Origin: CAVSRC01 sp963750065
GTDB taxonomy: Bacteria > Pseudomonadota > Alphaproteobacteria > Rhizobiales > Kaistiaceae
NCBI GenBank assembly: GCA_963750065.1
Contig: CAVVPK010000037.1
Span: forward strand, 62,001 to 126,000
Length of the DNA: 64,000 bases
Direction: 5' to 3'
Part shown: piece after piece, positions 32,490 through 41,699 of the stretch
How positions within the stretch are numbered: the first letter of the stretch is position 1
Layout of the letters: the number at the start of each line of letters is the position of its first letter
Position numbers and translations under genes: made by a program
Notes under the pieces: model-generated
Seen by the model: the letters and a program-made list of their open reading frames with translations, nothing else
Told to the model about the DNA's origin: nothing
The model's database searches: none

Positions 32490-34858
32490 GCCGGATGCGT
32501 GTGCTCGACCGCAAGCTGATCCGCGACCTTCGCCGCCTGTGGGCGCAGTCGCTGGCCATCGCGCTGGTCATGGCCTGCGGCGTCGCCACGCTGATTCTGG
32601 CCATCGGCACCTATCAGTCGCTCGACGAGACGCGCGCTGCCTACTACGAGCGCTACCGTTTCGGCGACGTCTTCGCTTCGGCAACCCGTGCGCCCAATTC
32701 GCTGGCCCGGCAGATCGCGACGATCGACGGCGTGGCGGCTGTGCAGACGCGCATCGCCAGCCCGGTCATCCTCGATATTGTCGGTTTGCGCGAGCCGGCC
32801 ACGGGCCTGGTGCTGTCCGTGCCGGAGAGCGGTGATTTTGCGGTCAATGCGGTATTCCTGCGCCAGGGGCGTCTGCCCGGCGGCACCCGCGGCAACGAAG
32901 TAGCGATCAACTGGAACTTCGCCCAGGCGCATCACTTCACCGTTGGCTCGACCTTCGATGCGGTCGCCAACGGGTCGAAGATCAAGCTGACCGTCGTCGG
33001 CATCGTCCTGTCGCCGGAATACATCTACGCGCTGGGCCCCGGCGACATGATGCCGGACAACCGCCGCTTCGGCGTGCTGTGGATGCAGGAGAAGGTGCTG
33101 GCGCCGCTGTTCAATCTCGACGGCGCCTTCAATTCGGTCAGCCTGCGCCTGCTGCCCGGCGCCAGCGAGAGCGCCGTCATCGAAAAGCTCGACAACCTGC
33201 TGGAACCCTATGGCGGCACCGGCGCCTACGGCCGCAAGGACCAGCTCTCCAACGCCTTCCTCGACAGCGAACTGGTCCAGCTCAAGGGCATGGCCGAGAT
33301 CATCCCGCCGATCTTCCTTGCCGTCTCGGCCTTCCTGATCAACATGATCCTGTCGCGGCTGATCGCGCTCGAGCGCGAGCAGATCGGCCTGCTGAAGGCG
33401 CTGGGTTACGGTCGCTTCGCGGTGGTCTGGCACTATCTCAAGCTGGTTCTGGCGATCGCCACCATCGGTACGCTCATCGGGATTGTCGGCGGTAACTGGC
33501 TGGGCCGGGCGCTGACGCGCCTTTATGCCGAGTTCTACAGCTTTCCCTTCCTGCTCTTCCGCGAGACGCCGGGCATCTACCTGATCGCCGTCGGCATCAG
33601 CTTCGCCGCGGCGATTCTGGGCGCTCTGCGCGCGGTGTCGACCGCCTTCGCGCTGCCGGCCGCCGTCGCCATGCGCCCGCCGGCGCCGCAGGTCTACCGC
33701 CGGGCGCTCGGTAGTCTGCTCGGCGGCCACCGGCTCTTTTCGCAGCTCACCACCATGGCGCTCCGCCATGTCATCCGCCACCCGGTGCGCTCGACGTTGA
33801 CGGCCGTCGGCATCGCCTTCTCGGTGGCGCTGGTCGAGGTGGCGCTGGGCACGCTCGATTCGGTCAACGCCATGCTCGACGCAGTCTACTATCGCACCGA
33901 CCGGCAGGATGCGACGCTGGCCTTCAATACGCCGCGGCCGCCCTCGGTGGTGGCGGCGGTGGAGAACCTGCCCGGCGTGATGACGGCGGAGCCCTATCTC
34001 GATCATCCGGCGCGCATCTCCAACGGCCATTATTCCCGCCAGCTGGCGATCACCGGCAAGCCGCCGGGCACCGATCTCAGCCGCGTGCTCGATCTCAATC
34101 TGAAGCCGGTGGTGCTGCCGTCCACCGGCCTGGCGCTCGGCGACCGCGTTGCCCAGATCCTGCACGTCAATGTCGGCGACATGGTGCGCGTCGCGCTGCT
34201 CGACGGCGACCGCCGCACCGTCGAGGCGCCGGTGACTGAGATCATCCAGAGCTATGTCGGGCTGGTGGTGTACATGGACATCAACGCGCTGGCGCGGCTG
34301 GCGGGCACCGGTCCGCGCGTCTCCGGCGTCAACGTCGCGCTGGATTTCGCGCACCTCGACGACCTCTACGCGGCGGTGAAGAAGACGCCGCAGATCAGCT
34401 CCGTGGCGCTGCAGACCATATCGCGCCAGCGCATGCAGGAGACCATGCAGCAAAGCATGAACATGTCGCTGTTCGTCTATTTCGCGCTGGCCGTGATCAT
34501 CGCCTTCGGCGTCGTCTACAACTCCGCCCGCATCCAGCTCTCCGAGCGCGCGCGCGAGCTTGCCTCGCTGCGCGTGCTCGGCTTCCGGCGGTCCGAGGTG
34601 TCCAACATCCTGTTCATCGAGGTCGGAGTCGTCGTGGCGCTGGCCCAGCCGATCGGCTGGCTGGTGGGAACCGGCTTCGGCTGGCTGATCACCCACAGCC
34701 TGGCCACCGATATCTTTCGGGTGCCGTTCGTCATCGAACTGAGGACCTATGCCGTCGGCACGCTGGTGGTCGCTGCCGCCGCGCTGCTGTCGGCCGCAAT
34801 CGTGCGCCGCCGCATCGACCGGTTCGACCTCATCCGGGTGCTCAAGACGCGGGAGTAG
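32486..34858 (+). CDS. ABC transporter permease with two FtsX domains
   Basis: A 790-residue inner-membrane permease. One N-terminal helix and a large periplasmic part precede an FtsX domain (from about residue 270, EIIPPIFLAVSAFLINMILS). A second similar half begins near residue 430 and ends with a C-terminal FtsX domain (MNMSLFVYFALAVIIAFGVV). This double-FtsX layout resembles lipoprotein-release or lipid-export permeases rather than the single-FtsX DevC or MacB. GTG codons at 32483 and 32486 and ATG 32495 are possible starts; the 4-base GTGA overlap supports 32486. The ATPase and adaptor genes flank it, so it exports something across both membranes; the cargo is unknown. Confidence 0.88.
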   Translation: MSRMRVLDRKLIRDLRRLWAQSLAIALVMACGVATLILAIGTYQSLDETRAAYYERYRFGDVFASATRAPNSLARQIATIDGVAAVQTRIASPVILDIVGLREPATGLVLSVPESGDFAVNAVFLRQGRLPGGTRGNEVAINWNFAQAHHFTVGSTFDAVANGSKIKLTVVGIVLSPEYIYALGPGDMMPDNRRFGVLWMQEKVLAPLFNLDGAFNSVSLRLLPGASESAVIEKLDNLLEPYGGTGAYGRKDQLSNAFLDSELVQLKGMAEIIPPIFLAVSAFLINMILSRLIALEREQIGLLKALGYGRFAVVWHYLKLVLAIATIGTLIGIVGGNWLGRALTRLYAEFYSFPFLLFRETPGIYLIAVGISFAAAILGALRAVSTAFALPAAVAMRPPAPQVYRRALGSLLGGHRLFSQLTTMALRHVIRHPVRSTLTAVGIAFSVALVEVALGTLDSVNAMLDAVYYRTDRQDATLAFNTPRPPSVVAAVENLPGVMTAEPYLDHPARISNGHYSRQLAITGKPPGTDLSRVLDLNLKPVVLPSTGLALGDRVAQILHVNVGDMVRVALLDGDRRTVEAPVTEIIQSYVGLVVYMDINALARLAGTGPRVSGVNVALDFAHLDDLYAAVKKTPQISSVALQTISRQRMQETMQQSMNMSLFVYFALAVIIAFGVVYNSARIQLSERARELASLRVLGFRRSEVSNILFIEVGVVVALAQPIGWLVGTGFGWLITHSLATDIFRVPFVIELRTYAVGTLVVAAAALLSAAIVRRRIDRFDLIRVLKTRE

Positions 34859-34865
34859 ATGAGAA

Positions 34866-36095
34866 ATGCTTGCCACATGGACCAAGCGCATCTTGGCGAT
34901 CTTCGCCGTCGTCGCCGTTGTCGGGGCGATCGTCTATGCGCTCATACCCGCGCCGGTCGGCGTCGATATCGCGGTCATCGGCCGCGGGCCCCTCGAAGTG
35001 ACGGTGGACGAGGAGGGCGTGGCGCAGATCCGCGACATCTTCCGCGTCTCGGCGCCGATTGCCGGCAAGCTCAACCGCGTCCCCGTTCATGTCGGCGACA
35101 CGGTGAGCCCGCACGGGACGGCCGTCGCCTCGATCCAGCCGACGGAACCGTCGCTTCTCGATGCACGCACCATGCGCGAGCTGCAGGCGGCGGCGGATGC
35201 GGCGCGGGCGGCGGTCGGGCTGGCGCAGGCGCAGGTGAGCAGCGCCGAAGCCAGCGAGCGGCTTGCAATCTCCGACGTCGACCGCGCCAGGCAGCTTGCC
35301 GACAAGGGGGCCATCTCGGCGCGAGCGCTGGAGAAGGCGGTGACCGATGTCGACACGGCGCGTGCCGCCGTCGAGCAGGCCAAGGCCAATCTGGCGCTGC
35401 GCCAGAGCGAGCTGGCCAGTGCCGAGGCACACCTGATCCAGCCGGGCACATCCACCGTCGACAGCGAGCGCGCGGACTGCTGCGTGCCGGTGATGTCGCC
35501 GATCGACGGCACCGTGCTCAAGGTGCTGGTCGAGAGCGCGCAGGTGGTTGCCGCGGGCACGCCGCTGATCGAGATCGGCGATCCGAAGGACATGGAGGTG
35601 GTGATCCACCTGCTGTCGTCCGATGCGGTCGAGATCAAGCCGGGAGCGCCGGCAACGCTGACCGATTGGGGCGGCGAGGGCACGCTCAGTGCCTATGTGC
35701 GCCGCATCGATCCGGCGGCCTATACCAAGGTCTCGGCGCTCGGCGTCGAGGAGCAGCGCGTCGATGCCACCCTGGAGATCAGCGACCCCTACGAGAAATG
35801 GCAGGGGCTGGGCCACGAATACCGGGTGATGGCGCATATCCGCACCTGGAAGGGCGGCGACGTGGTGAAGGTGCCGGTCGGGGCGCTCTTCCGGCGCGGC
35901 GCCGACTGGAACGTCTTCCGCGTCGTCGACGGCAAGGCCAAGCTGACCCGCATCCTCCTCGACCACCGCAACAGTCACTATGGCGAGGTGCTGCAAGGGC
36001 TGACCGCGGGCGACACGGTCGTCCTCCATCCCAGCGACCAGGTGACGGACGGCGCCTCCGTCGCGCCGCGGCCGGACGAAACCGGTCAGGGTTGA
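34866..36095 (+). CDS. HlyD family periplasmic adaptor of the ABC exporter
   Basis: A 409-residue membrane-fusion protein. It has an N-terminal anchor helix (about 7-25), a lipoyl half-motif, a coiled-coil hairpin (about 95-190, Ala/Glu-rich with repeated AQAQVSSAEASERL-like heptads), the second lipoyl half (VMSPIDGTVLKVLV) and a beta-barrel domain. A Cys pair (ERADCCVPV) near residue 205 is unusual. It starts 7 bases after the permease stop. An outer-membrane channel is not encoded nearby, so a shared TolC-like protein would be needed. Confidence 0.9.
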   Translation: MLATWTKRILAIFAVVAVVGAIVYALIPAPVGVDIAVIGRGPLEVTVDEEGVAQIRDIFRVSAPIAGKLNRVPVHVGDTVSPHGTAVASIQPTEPSLLDARTMRELQAAADAARAAVGLAQAQVSSAEASERLAISDVDRARQLADKGAISARALEKAVTDVDTARAAVEQAKANLALRQSELASAEAHLIQPGTSTVDSERADCCVPVMSPIDGTVLKVLVESAQVVAAGTPLIEIGDPKDMEVVIHLLSSDAVEIKPGAPATLTDWGGEGTLSAYVRRIDPAAYTKVSALGVEEQRVDATLEISDPYEKWQGLGHEYRVMAHIRTWKGGDVVKVPVGALFRRGADWNVFRVVDGKAKLTRILLDHRNSHYGEVLQGLTAGDTVVLHPSDQVTDGASVAPRPDETGQG

Positions 36096-36171
36096 TCGGA
36101 GTCAAGGCGTCCGGCGCTTCGCGGTCTATGCCCGTTCGGGAGGTTTTTCGAGCGAACGGAGCAGAAGACCC

Positions 36172-36537
36172 ATGAGTATGGATTGCGTACAGGCCGCAGA
36201 CGACGTCGTGCAGTCCTCGACGGATCTGACCAAGGGCATCCCTGAGGCGATGGCCGGTTTCGCCGCACTCGGCAAAGGCGCCTATGCCGACAACGTGCTC
36301 AGCCGCAAATACAAGGAGCTGATCGCGCTGGCGCTCGGCGTGGCCGCCCGTTGTGACGGCTGCGTTGCCTATCATGCCAGGAAAGTGGCGGATCTCGGTG
36401 CGACTCGCGAGGAAGTCGTCGAGGTTCTCGGCGTCTGCGTGCAGATGGGCGGCGGACCGTCGATGGTCTATGGCGGCGAGGCGCTGAGGGCCTACGACTG
36501 CTTCATTGCCCAGAAACAGGCAAAGAACGCCGCTTGA
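36172..36537 (+). CDS. Carboxymuconolactone decarboxylase / AhpD-like protein
   Basis: A 121-residue helical protein with the AhpD-type redox motif RCDGCVAYHARKV: CxxC followed by His. AhpD-like members reduce peroxiredoxins or lipoyl groups using that Cys pair. It has the expected length and the GGGPSMVYGGEAL end segment. Its partner is not encoded next to it. ATG 36172 is chosen by length and by the upstream AGAAGACC. It is followed by a hairpin at 36601-36624. Confidence 0.9.
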   Translation: MSMDCVQAADDVVQSSTDLTKGIPEAMAGFAALGKGAYADNVLSRKYKELIALALGVAARCDGCVAYHARKVADLGATREEVVEVLGVCVQMGGGPSMVYGGEALRAYDCFIAQKQAKNAA

Positions 36538-36600
36538 CGGGCCGGCGGCCCGACATCGCCCGAGAGCTTCCCGTTTCGGGGCGACGATAGTGCGGATGGG

Positions 36601-36624
36601 CGCGGCCGTCTCCCTTCGGCCGCG
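36601..36624. terminator. Hairpin after the AhpD-like gene
   Basis: CGCGGCCG (36601-36608) pairs with CGGCCGCG (36617-36624) across TCTCCCTT. A perfect 8-base stem, flanked by weaker pairing (GCGGA before, TCCGC after) that extends it. A short T-poor tail follows. Confidence 0.5.
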
Positions 36625-36701
36625 TTCCGCATCTTCCCCCCGGCGGCGGATGTGCTACAGGCTGACGGCGTGAACGCCACCCCGGGGAGGGATCCCAAAA
36701 A

Positions 36702-37115
36702 GTGTCGAGCATCCGCATTACCGCCGGCCCGTTCAGCTTCGAGGCGCGCTTCGAGGAGGAGGCGGCGCCGAAGACCTGCGCCAGGTTCAAGAGCCTGCTG
36801 CCCTATCACGAGCGCATCATCCATGTGCGCTGGAGCGGCGAGGGCTGCTGGATTCCGCTCGGCGACCTCGATCTCGGCCTCGGCTTCGAGAACAACACCA
36901 GCTATCCGGCGCCGGGAGAAATCATCCTCTATCCCGGCGGCGTCAGCGAAACGGAGATCCTGCTCGCCTATGGCGGGGTACACTTCGCCAGCAAGGTCGG
37001 CCAGCTCGCCGGTAACCATTTCCTCACCATCACCAAAGGTCGGGAGAACCTTTCGGCCCTCGGTAAACTGTGTCTATGGGAAGGTGCCCAGGATATCCTG
37101 TTCGAGGACCTTTAG
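36702..37115 (+). CDS. DUF3830 family protein (cyclophilin-like fold)
   Basis: A 137-residue protein with the DUF3830 pattern: ITAGPFSFEARFEEEAAPKT, a central WIPLGDLDLGLG, GEIILYPGGVSETEILLAYG, and a C-terminal WEGAQDILFEDL. The family is structurally related to cyclophilins but its role is unknown. GTG 36702 is the only start that gives the complete domain; GGGAGGG lies about 13-19 bases upstream. It is a stand-alone gene. Confidence 0.8.
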   Translation: MSSIRITAGPFSFEARFEEEAAPKTCARFKSLLPYHERIIHVRWSGEGCWIPLGDLDLGLGFENNTSYPAPGEIILYPGGVSETEILLAYGGVHFASKVGQLAGNHFLTITKGRENLSALGKLCLWEGAQDILFEDL

Positions 37116-37257
37116 GCCGGGGGTTGCGACATTGTGCGGATGCGCGCTAATGCGCCGGCACCTCGACATTGCCCGATTCAGTGCCTAAATCAGGGCGTCG
37201 GCCACAGGGGCACCGATTCGGCCGTCTATTTCCACTATTCGTCATCGAGAGTCCGTA

Positions 37258-37785
37258 ATGCGCCAGCAGGCGAAGCCTTTTACAGTCGAAGTCAAGAAAA
37301 GCCGCAAATCCGCCAGTGAACACCAGCCGCTCTTCGGGTTCCTCGAAGAAGCGGCGGCCCGCGTTCCACCAGCGCCGGCCGCGCGGCTGTTCGAGCGCCC
37401 GGCGGAGAATGGGCACAACGGCAACAATGGCGGCCACAACGGCGCCAACGGTCATGGCAATATCGCAGCCGATATCGCCCGTGTCTTCGGCACGGCGGAA
37501 GCTGAGCGCCCAGTGAATCGTATCCTGCCCGACCTGACGGCAAAGCCGGCGGTCGTGGAGGAGGACGAGGCGCCGCGGCAGCGGCGGCCGCGCATCGCCA
37601 AATCGAAGGCGCCGCGCATCCCCAAGCCGAAGCCGCTTCCGGTCACGGTGAGCGAGCCGGTCGCACGTCGTGAGGTTGCCGCCGCGCCCGTGCCCGCCAT
37701 GCGTGTCCGCCGCCGTGCCAAGGACGAGGACGGTCTGCCGCGCGCCGACCGCTGGAAGCGTCGCCTGCCGCGCTTCGCACGCTAG
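37258..37785 (+). CDS. Basic low-complexity hypothetical protein
   Basis: A 175-residue protein without a recognised domain. It contains an Asn/Gly/His-rich stretch (HNGNNGGHNGANGHGN) near residue 52, an acidic patch and a C-terminal Arg/Lys/Pro-rich region (RQRRPRIAKSKAPRIPKPKP). There is no signal peptide or membrane segment. Its overall positive charge could suit nucleic acid or membrane binding, but nothing in the sequence proves it. ATG 37258 is well placed; the following methyltransferase begins 65 bases after the stop. Confidence 0.6.
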   Translation: MRQQAKPFTVEVKKSRKSASEHQPLFGFLEEAAARVPPAPAARLFERPAENGHNGNNGGHNGANGHGNIAADIARVFGTAEAERPVNRILPDLTAKPAVVEEDEAPRQRRPRIAKSKAPRIPKPKPLPVTVSEPVARREVAAAPVPAMRVRRRAKDEDGLPRADRWKRRLPRFAR

Positions 37786-37850
37786 CCTCCCGTCCCTGCT
37801 GATCTGATGACCGCCTGCCGGAAGCGGCGGCGCATGTAGGGCATGGGCTT

Positions 37851-38666
37851 GTGGCCGAGATCATCGCCATTGACGACCCGGACGATCCGCGCGTGGCGGC
37901 CTATCGCGACGTGCGCGAGCGCGACCTCGTGGGCAGGAAGGGCCTGTTTGTCGCCGAGGGCGCGGTGGTGCTCAATGTGCTGCTGAGTGGGCGAGCGCAG
38001 CATCGGCCCCTGTCGTTGCTCATCGCCGAGAAGCGCGTTGGACGGCTCGGTGAGCTGCTGGCCAAAGTGCCGGAGGGCACGCCGGTCTATGCGGCGGCGC
38101 AGCCGGTCATCGATACGATCGCCGGCTTCAATATCCATCGCGGCGTGCTGGCGATCGGCGAGCGGGTGCCGATGCCCTCGGCGGAGGCGCTCATCGGCAG
38201 CCTCTCTCCCCGCGCGCTGGTGGTGGTGCTGTCGGCCATCGCCAATCACGACAATATGGGCGGCATCTGCCGCAACGCCGCCGCCTTCGGCGTCGATGCC
38301 GTGCTCGTCGATGCCGATTGCTGCGATCCGTTCTACCGCAAGGCAATTCGTGTCTCAGTCGGCGCGGCGCTGACGTTGTCCTTTGCCCGGGTGGCGAAAG
38401 CCGAAGCGGCTCTCGACCTGCTTTCGGCCCGCGGTTTCCAGACGCTGGCGCTTACGCCTGCCGGCAAGGATGCGCTTGGCGACGTGCGGCGCGGGCCCCG
38501 CGTTGCCGCAGTCTTCGGCGCCGAAGGGCCGGGTCTCAGGCAGGCGGTGATCGACCGCGCCGTGAGCGTGCGCATCGCCATGGCGGGAGGCATGGATTCG
38601 CTCAACGTCGCCACCGCCAGTGGCATTGTCCTCCATCACTTGGCATTCGGCACGCCCTCATCCTGA
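37851..38666 (+). CDS. SpoU/TrmH family RNA 2'-O-methyltransferase
   Basis: A 271-residue SPOUT methyltransferase. The N-terminal 95 residues form a substrate-binding part. The C-terminal knotted domain has motif 1 (NHDNMGGICRNAAAFG), motif 2 (VAAVFGAEGPGL) and motif 3 (MDSLNVATASGIVLHHL), all intact, so it should methylate a ribose 2'-OH in tRNA or rRNA with S-adenosylmethionine. The specific nucleotide is not readable. The start is a GTG at 37851. Confidence 0.93.
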   Translation: MAEIIAIDDPDDPRVAAYRDVRERDLVGRKGLFVAEGAVVLNVLLSGRAQHRPLSLLIAEKRVGRLGELLAKVPEGTPVYAAAQPVIDTIAGFNIHRGVLAIGERVPMPSAEALIGSLSPRALVVVLSAIANHDNMGGICRNAAAFGVDAVLVDADCCDPFYRKAIRVSVGAALTLSFARVAKAEAALDLLSARGFQTLALTPAGKDALGDVRRGPRVAAVFGAEGPGLRQAVIDRAVSVRIAMAGGMDSLNVATASGIVLHHLAFGTPSS

Positions 38667-38722
38667 CGTGCCCGGCGAAGCCGGCGCACTCGAAGGATGA
38701 CCGGGCGCTGAGAAGGACAGAT

Positions 38723-39577
38723 TCACCCCAGTTCGAACGTCGTAATCCCGAAGGTGCGTTCCAGCGGCAGCGCCGGGGCGGGGCCGCGATACATGCGCGC
38801 CGTCTCGAAGACCGGCTCAAGCCCGTGGCGTTTCGCCAGCGCCACCGCCTCGCCATTGGGCTCGGGCACGTCGAGAAAGACGGGGGCGCCGTAGTGCCGT
38901 CCGACAAGCGCCGAGAACAGCCGCTCCGCGATCTCCGGCGTATCGGCGAAGAGCGGCCCGATCCTGTGGCCCTCGCGGCATTGGCGGACTGAGCCATAGC
39001 CGCAGATCGAATTCGCTTCGACGAAGGCCAGCGTGCGCCGGCCCGGAGGCGTCAGCCAGGCGCGCAGGAAGCTCTCGCGCGGTGCCGGCTGCAGGGCACG
39101 GTCATAGGCGACGATCGAGCCGGCAAGGCCGGTCGGCCGGCTCGGAACGAGTTCGACGACGCGCATGTCGGCGATCTCGTGGGTGGTGGCGGTGCCGCCG
39201 AAGCGGATGTTGCGGCGCGCCAGCGCAAAACCGGACTTGGCGTAGGTCGGCCGCTGCTCGATCCCGCCATCGAGGCCGATCGTGCGGCTGCCCAGGCGTG
39301 CCATGCCCGCCTGCCACAAAGCGCGGCCGTAGCCCTTGCCGCGAAACTCCGGCCGGCAGATGTACAAGCCGAGGAAGCCGTACGCCGCGCCATAGGCGAC
39401 CACCGCAATGCTGGCGACCGGCTGCTTGCCGATGAAGCCCATGAGAAAGCCGTGCGGCTCGGCGGCCAGGAACGGCTCGGCGTCGTCGAGGCCGGGGTTC
39501 CAGCCTTCCGCTGCCGCCCAGTCGAGCGCGCGGTCGAGGTCGGCGCGGCGCATCGGGCGGATGGCGAGCGCGCTCAC
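38723..39577 (-). CDS. GNAT acetyltransferase with C-terminal Acetyltransf_18-like domain
   Basis: A 284-residue protein. Residues about 5-140 are a GNAT domain with the acetyl-CoA motif CRPEFRGKGYGRALW. The second half (YGSVRQCREGHRIGPLFADT, VFLDVPEPN) matches the Acetyltransf_18 extension often attached to it. The start is GTG at 39577. It lies 8 bases downstream of pyrF on the same strand, so it is probably co-expressed, but a pyrimidine role is not implied. The acetyl acceptor is unknown. Confidence 0.88.
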   Translation of the reverse strand: MSALAIRPMRRADLDRALDWAAAEGWNPGLDDAEPFLAAEPHGFLMGFIGKQPVASIAVVAYGAAYGFLGLYICRPEFRGKGYGRALWQAGMARLGSRTIGLDGGIEQRPTYAKSGFALARRNIRFGGTATTHEIADMRVVELVPSRPTGLAGSIVAYDRALQPAPRESFLRAWLTPPGRRTLAFVEANSICGYGSVRQCREGHRIGPLFADTPEIAERLFSALVGRHYGAPVFLDVPEPNGEAVALAKRHGLEPVFETARMYRGPAPALPLERTFGITTFELG

Positions 39578-39585
39578 CTGGCGTC

Positions 39586-40545
39586 TCAGAGCTTGAGGCT
39601 CTCGGCCACGGTGGCGATATGGCGCGCGAGCGTGTCGGTGAAGGCCGACTTCCAGGCATCGAAGGTGCCATCGGCGGCCTCGGGCGGAAACAGCGTGGCG
39701 CGCGACGAGCTGATCAGCCCGCCTTCGCGGCCGGCCGGACCGGGCTCGAGCGCCACGGTGAACTTACCCGGGTCGCCGCCCTGAAAGCCGAAGCCCGGGA
39801 TGAGGAACAGCGATCTCGGCAGAAGCGTGCGGATGTCCGCCGCCTCCTGCGGATAGGTGGCACCGACCACGACGCCCAGCGACGACCAGCCGGTTTCCGG
39901 CCCGGCGAGCGTCTCGGCGATGGGCGCCAGAGCCAGTGCCACGCTGCCATAGAGCGTGCTGTTGCCGACTTTCAGGTTCTGGAAATCGCCCGAGCCGGGA
40001 TTGCTGGTCTTGGTCAGCACCAGGATGCCGCGGCCGTCGCTGCGACAGAATTTGAGATACGGCTCCAGCGTGTCGACGCCCATATAAGGGTTCACCGTCA
40101 GGCACTCGACCGGGTTGGGGCTGTCAGGCGCGAGATAGGCTTCGGCATAGGCCTCCGCGGTCGAGCCGATATCGCCGCGCTTGGCGTCGAGGAGCACGAT
40201 GACGCTGCGCTCGTGGGCATAGGCGACGATCCGCTCGAGCACGCCGATGCCGGCCGCGCCGAGGCGCTCATACATGGCGCTTTGCGGCTTCACCGCCGCC
40301 ACCTCAGGTGCAGCGATGTCGATGACGGCGGTGAGGAAGTCCTCGATGGCAGCCGCCGTCTCGGGGTCGCGCGGGTCCATGCTGCCGCGGCGGAAGGCGG
40401 CCGGGATCATGGCCAGATGCGGGTCGAGGCCGAGGCAGAAGCAGTGGCCGAGCGAGCGGCTGCGGGAAATCACCGCATCGGCGAAATGGAAGCCGGCCTC
40501 AGAACCCGGCGCCCGGTTTCCGGCGGTCGATTCGGCTGCGTCCAT
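39586..40545 (-). CDS. pyrF: Orotidine 5'-phosphate decarboxylase, type 2
   Basis: Converts OMP to UMP, the last step of pyrimidine synthesis. 319 residues. It has the type 2 active-site signature VLLDAKRGDIGST with the catalytic Lys and Asp, and a phosphate-binding end (VVGATYPQEA, LIPGFGFQGG). Start 40545 is preceded by GAGGGAATC; upstream codons are possible but less likely. It is divergent from pyrC, with 95 bases between them, and the acetyltransferase gene follows. Confidence 0.95.
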   Translation of the reverse strand: MDAAESTAGNRAPGSEAGFHFADAVISRSRSLGHCFCLGLDPHLAMIPAAFRRGSMDPRDPETAAAIEDFLTAVIDIAAPEVAAVKPQSAMYERLGAAGIGVLERIVAYAHERSVIVLLDAKRGDIGSTAEAYAEAYLAPDSPNPVECLTVNPYMGVDTLEPYLKFCRSDGRGILVLTKTSNPGSGDFQNLKVGNSTLYGSVALALAPIAETLAGPETGWSSLGVVVGATYPQEAADIRTLLPRSLFLIPGFGFQGGDPGKFTVALEPGPAGREGGLISSSRATLFPPEAADGTFDAWKSAFTDTLARHIATVAESLKL

Positions 40546-40640
40546 GGCCGATTCCCTCGTTTCGCGCATGTTGCACGTTGCACCCCGGTCATTCAATTGC
40601 GGTTGCGGCGAGCGGCCGGCTGGTGTGTATCTCACCGTCG

Positions 40641-41699
40641 ATGGACCGAATCGCGATCACCCGCCCGGACGACTGGCACCTGCATGTCCGCGACGGCGCG
40701 CTGCTGAAGGCGACGCTGCCGGCCAGCGCCGCCGTCTTCGGCCGCGCCATCATCATGCCCAATCTGGTGCCGCCGGTGCGCAGCCTCGCGGATCTCAGCG
40801 CCTATCGCGCCCGTATCGTGGCGGCGCTGCCGGCCGGCCACCCCTTCCGGCCGCTGATGACCCTCTATCTCACCGATGACACCGATGCGGGCGTCATCGC
40901 CGAAGGGGCAGCGTCCGGCGATCTCGCTGCGGTCAAGCTCTATCCCGCCGGCGCCACCACCAATTCCGACAGCGGCGTCACCGATATCGCCAAGGTAGGC
41001 GGCGTGCTGGAGGCGATGCAGGTGGCCGACGTGCCGCTGCTCGTCCATGGCGAGGTCACCGACCCGGACGTCGACATCTTCGATCGCGAGGCCGCATTCA
41101 TCGAGCGGGTGCTGATCCCGCTCCGCAGGCGCTTCCCGGAACTCCGCATCGTTCTGGAGCACGCGACGACCAAAGAGGCAGTCGACACTGTGCTTTCTGC
41201 CGACTCCCATCTCGCCGCCACCATCACGCCGCACCACCTGATGATCGACCGCAACGCGATCCTCCGCGGCGGCATCCGGCCGCATTTCTACTGCCTGCCG
41301 ATCGCCAAGCGCGCCGAGCACCGGCGCGCACTGGTGAAAGCGGCGATCTCCGGCGACCGCCGCTTCTTCCTCGGCACGGATTCGGCACCTCATCCGGTCT
41401 CGGCCAAGGAGTGCGCCTGCGGTGCGGCCGGCATCTTCTCGGCGCCGGTGGCGCTCCCGGCGGTGACCCAGGTCTTCGACGAGGAGGGCGCGCTCGACCG
41501 GCTCGAAGCCTTTGCTTCGCTCAACGGCGCCGCTTTCTATCACCTGCCGGCGAACGGCGACCGCGTCACGCTGGCGCGCGCAAAGCCGGCCGATCCCGGC
41601 TTCGTCGCGGTCGACGCATCGGAATCGGAGATACGGGTATTCCAGCCCGACACGCCCATCGGCTGGGCGGTGGTGGACGGCTTGCGGGAGACGACATGA
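40641..41699 (+). CDS. pyrC: Dihydroorotase
   Basis: Cyclises carbamoyl-aspartate to dihydroorotate. 352 residues, the length of the short (class II) enzyme. Metal ligands are present: HLH in DDWHLHVRDG, the carboxylated Lys in AAVKLYPAGAT, His in LVHGEVTD and LEHATTK, and Asp in LGTDSAPH. ATG 40641 gives the typical N-terminus. It overlaps the pyrE start by 4 bases, so both are in one transcript. Confidence 0.97.
   Translation: MDRIAITRPDDWHLHVRDGALLKATLPASAAVFGRAIIMPNLVPPVRSLADLSAYRARIVAALPAGHPFRPLMTLYLTDDTDAGVIAEGAASGDLAAVKLYPAGATTNSDSGVTDIAKVGGVLEAMQVADVPLLVHGEVTDPDVDIFDREAAFIERVLIPLRRRFPELRIVLEHATTKEAVDTVLSADSHLAATITPHHLMIDRNAILRGGIRPHFYCLPIAKRAEHRRALVKAAISGDRRFFLGTDSAPHPVSAKECACGAAGIFSAPVALPAVTQVFDEEGALDRLEAFASLNGAAFYHLPANGDRVTLARAKPADPGFVAVDASESEIRVFQPDTPIGWAVVDGLRETT

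Noticed and set aside
32066..34891. A 941-residue open frame on the minus strand.
   Set aside because: It is antisense to the ABC ATPase and permease. Its translation is rich in His, Arg, Asp and Gln without any domain, typical of the shadow frame of a high-GC gene.
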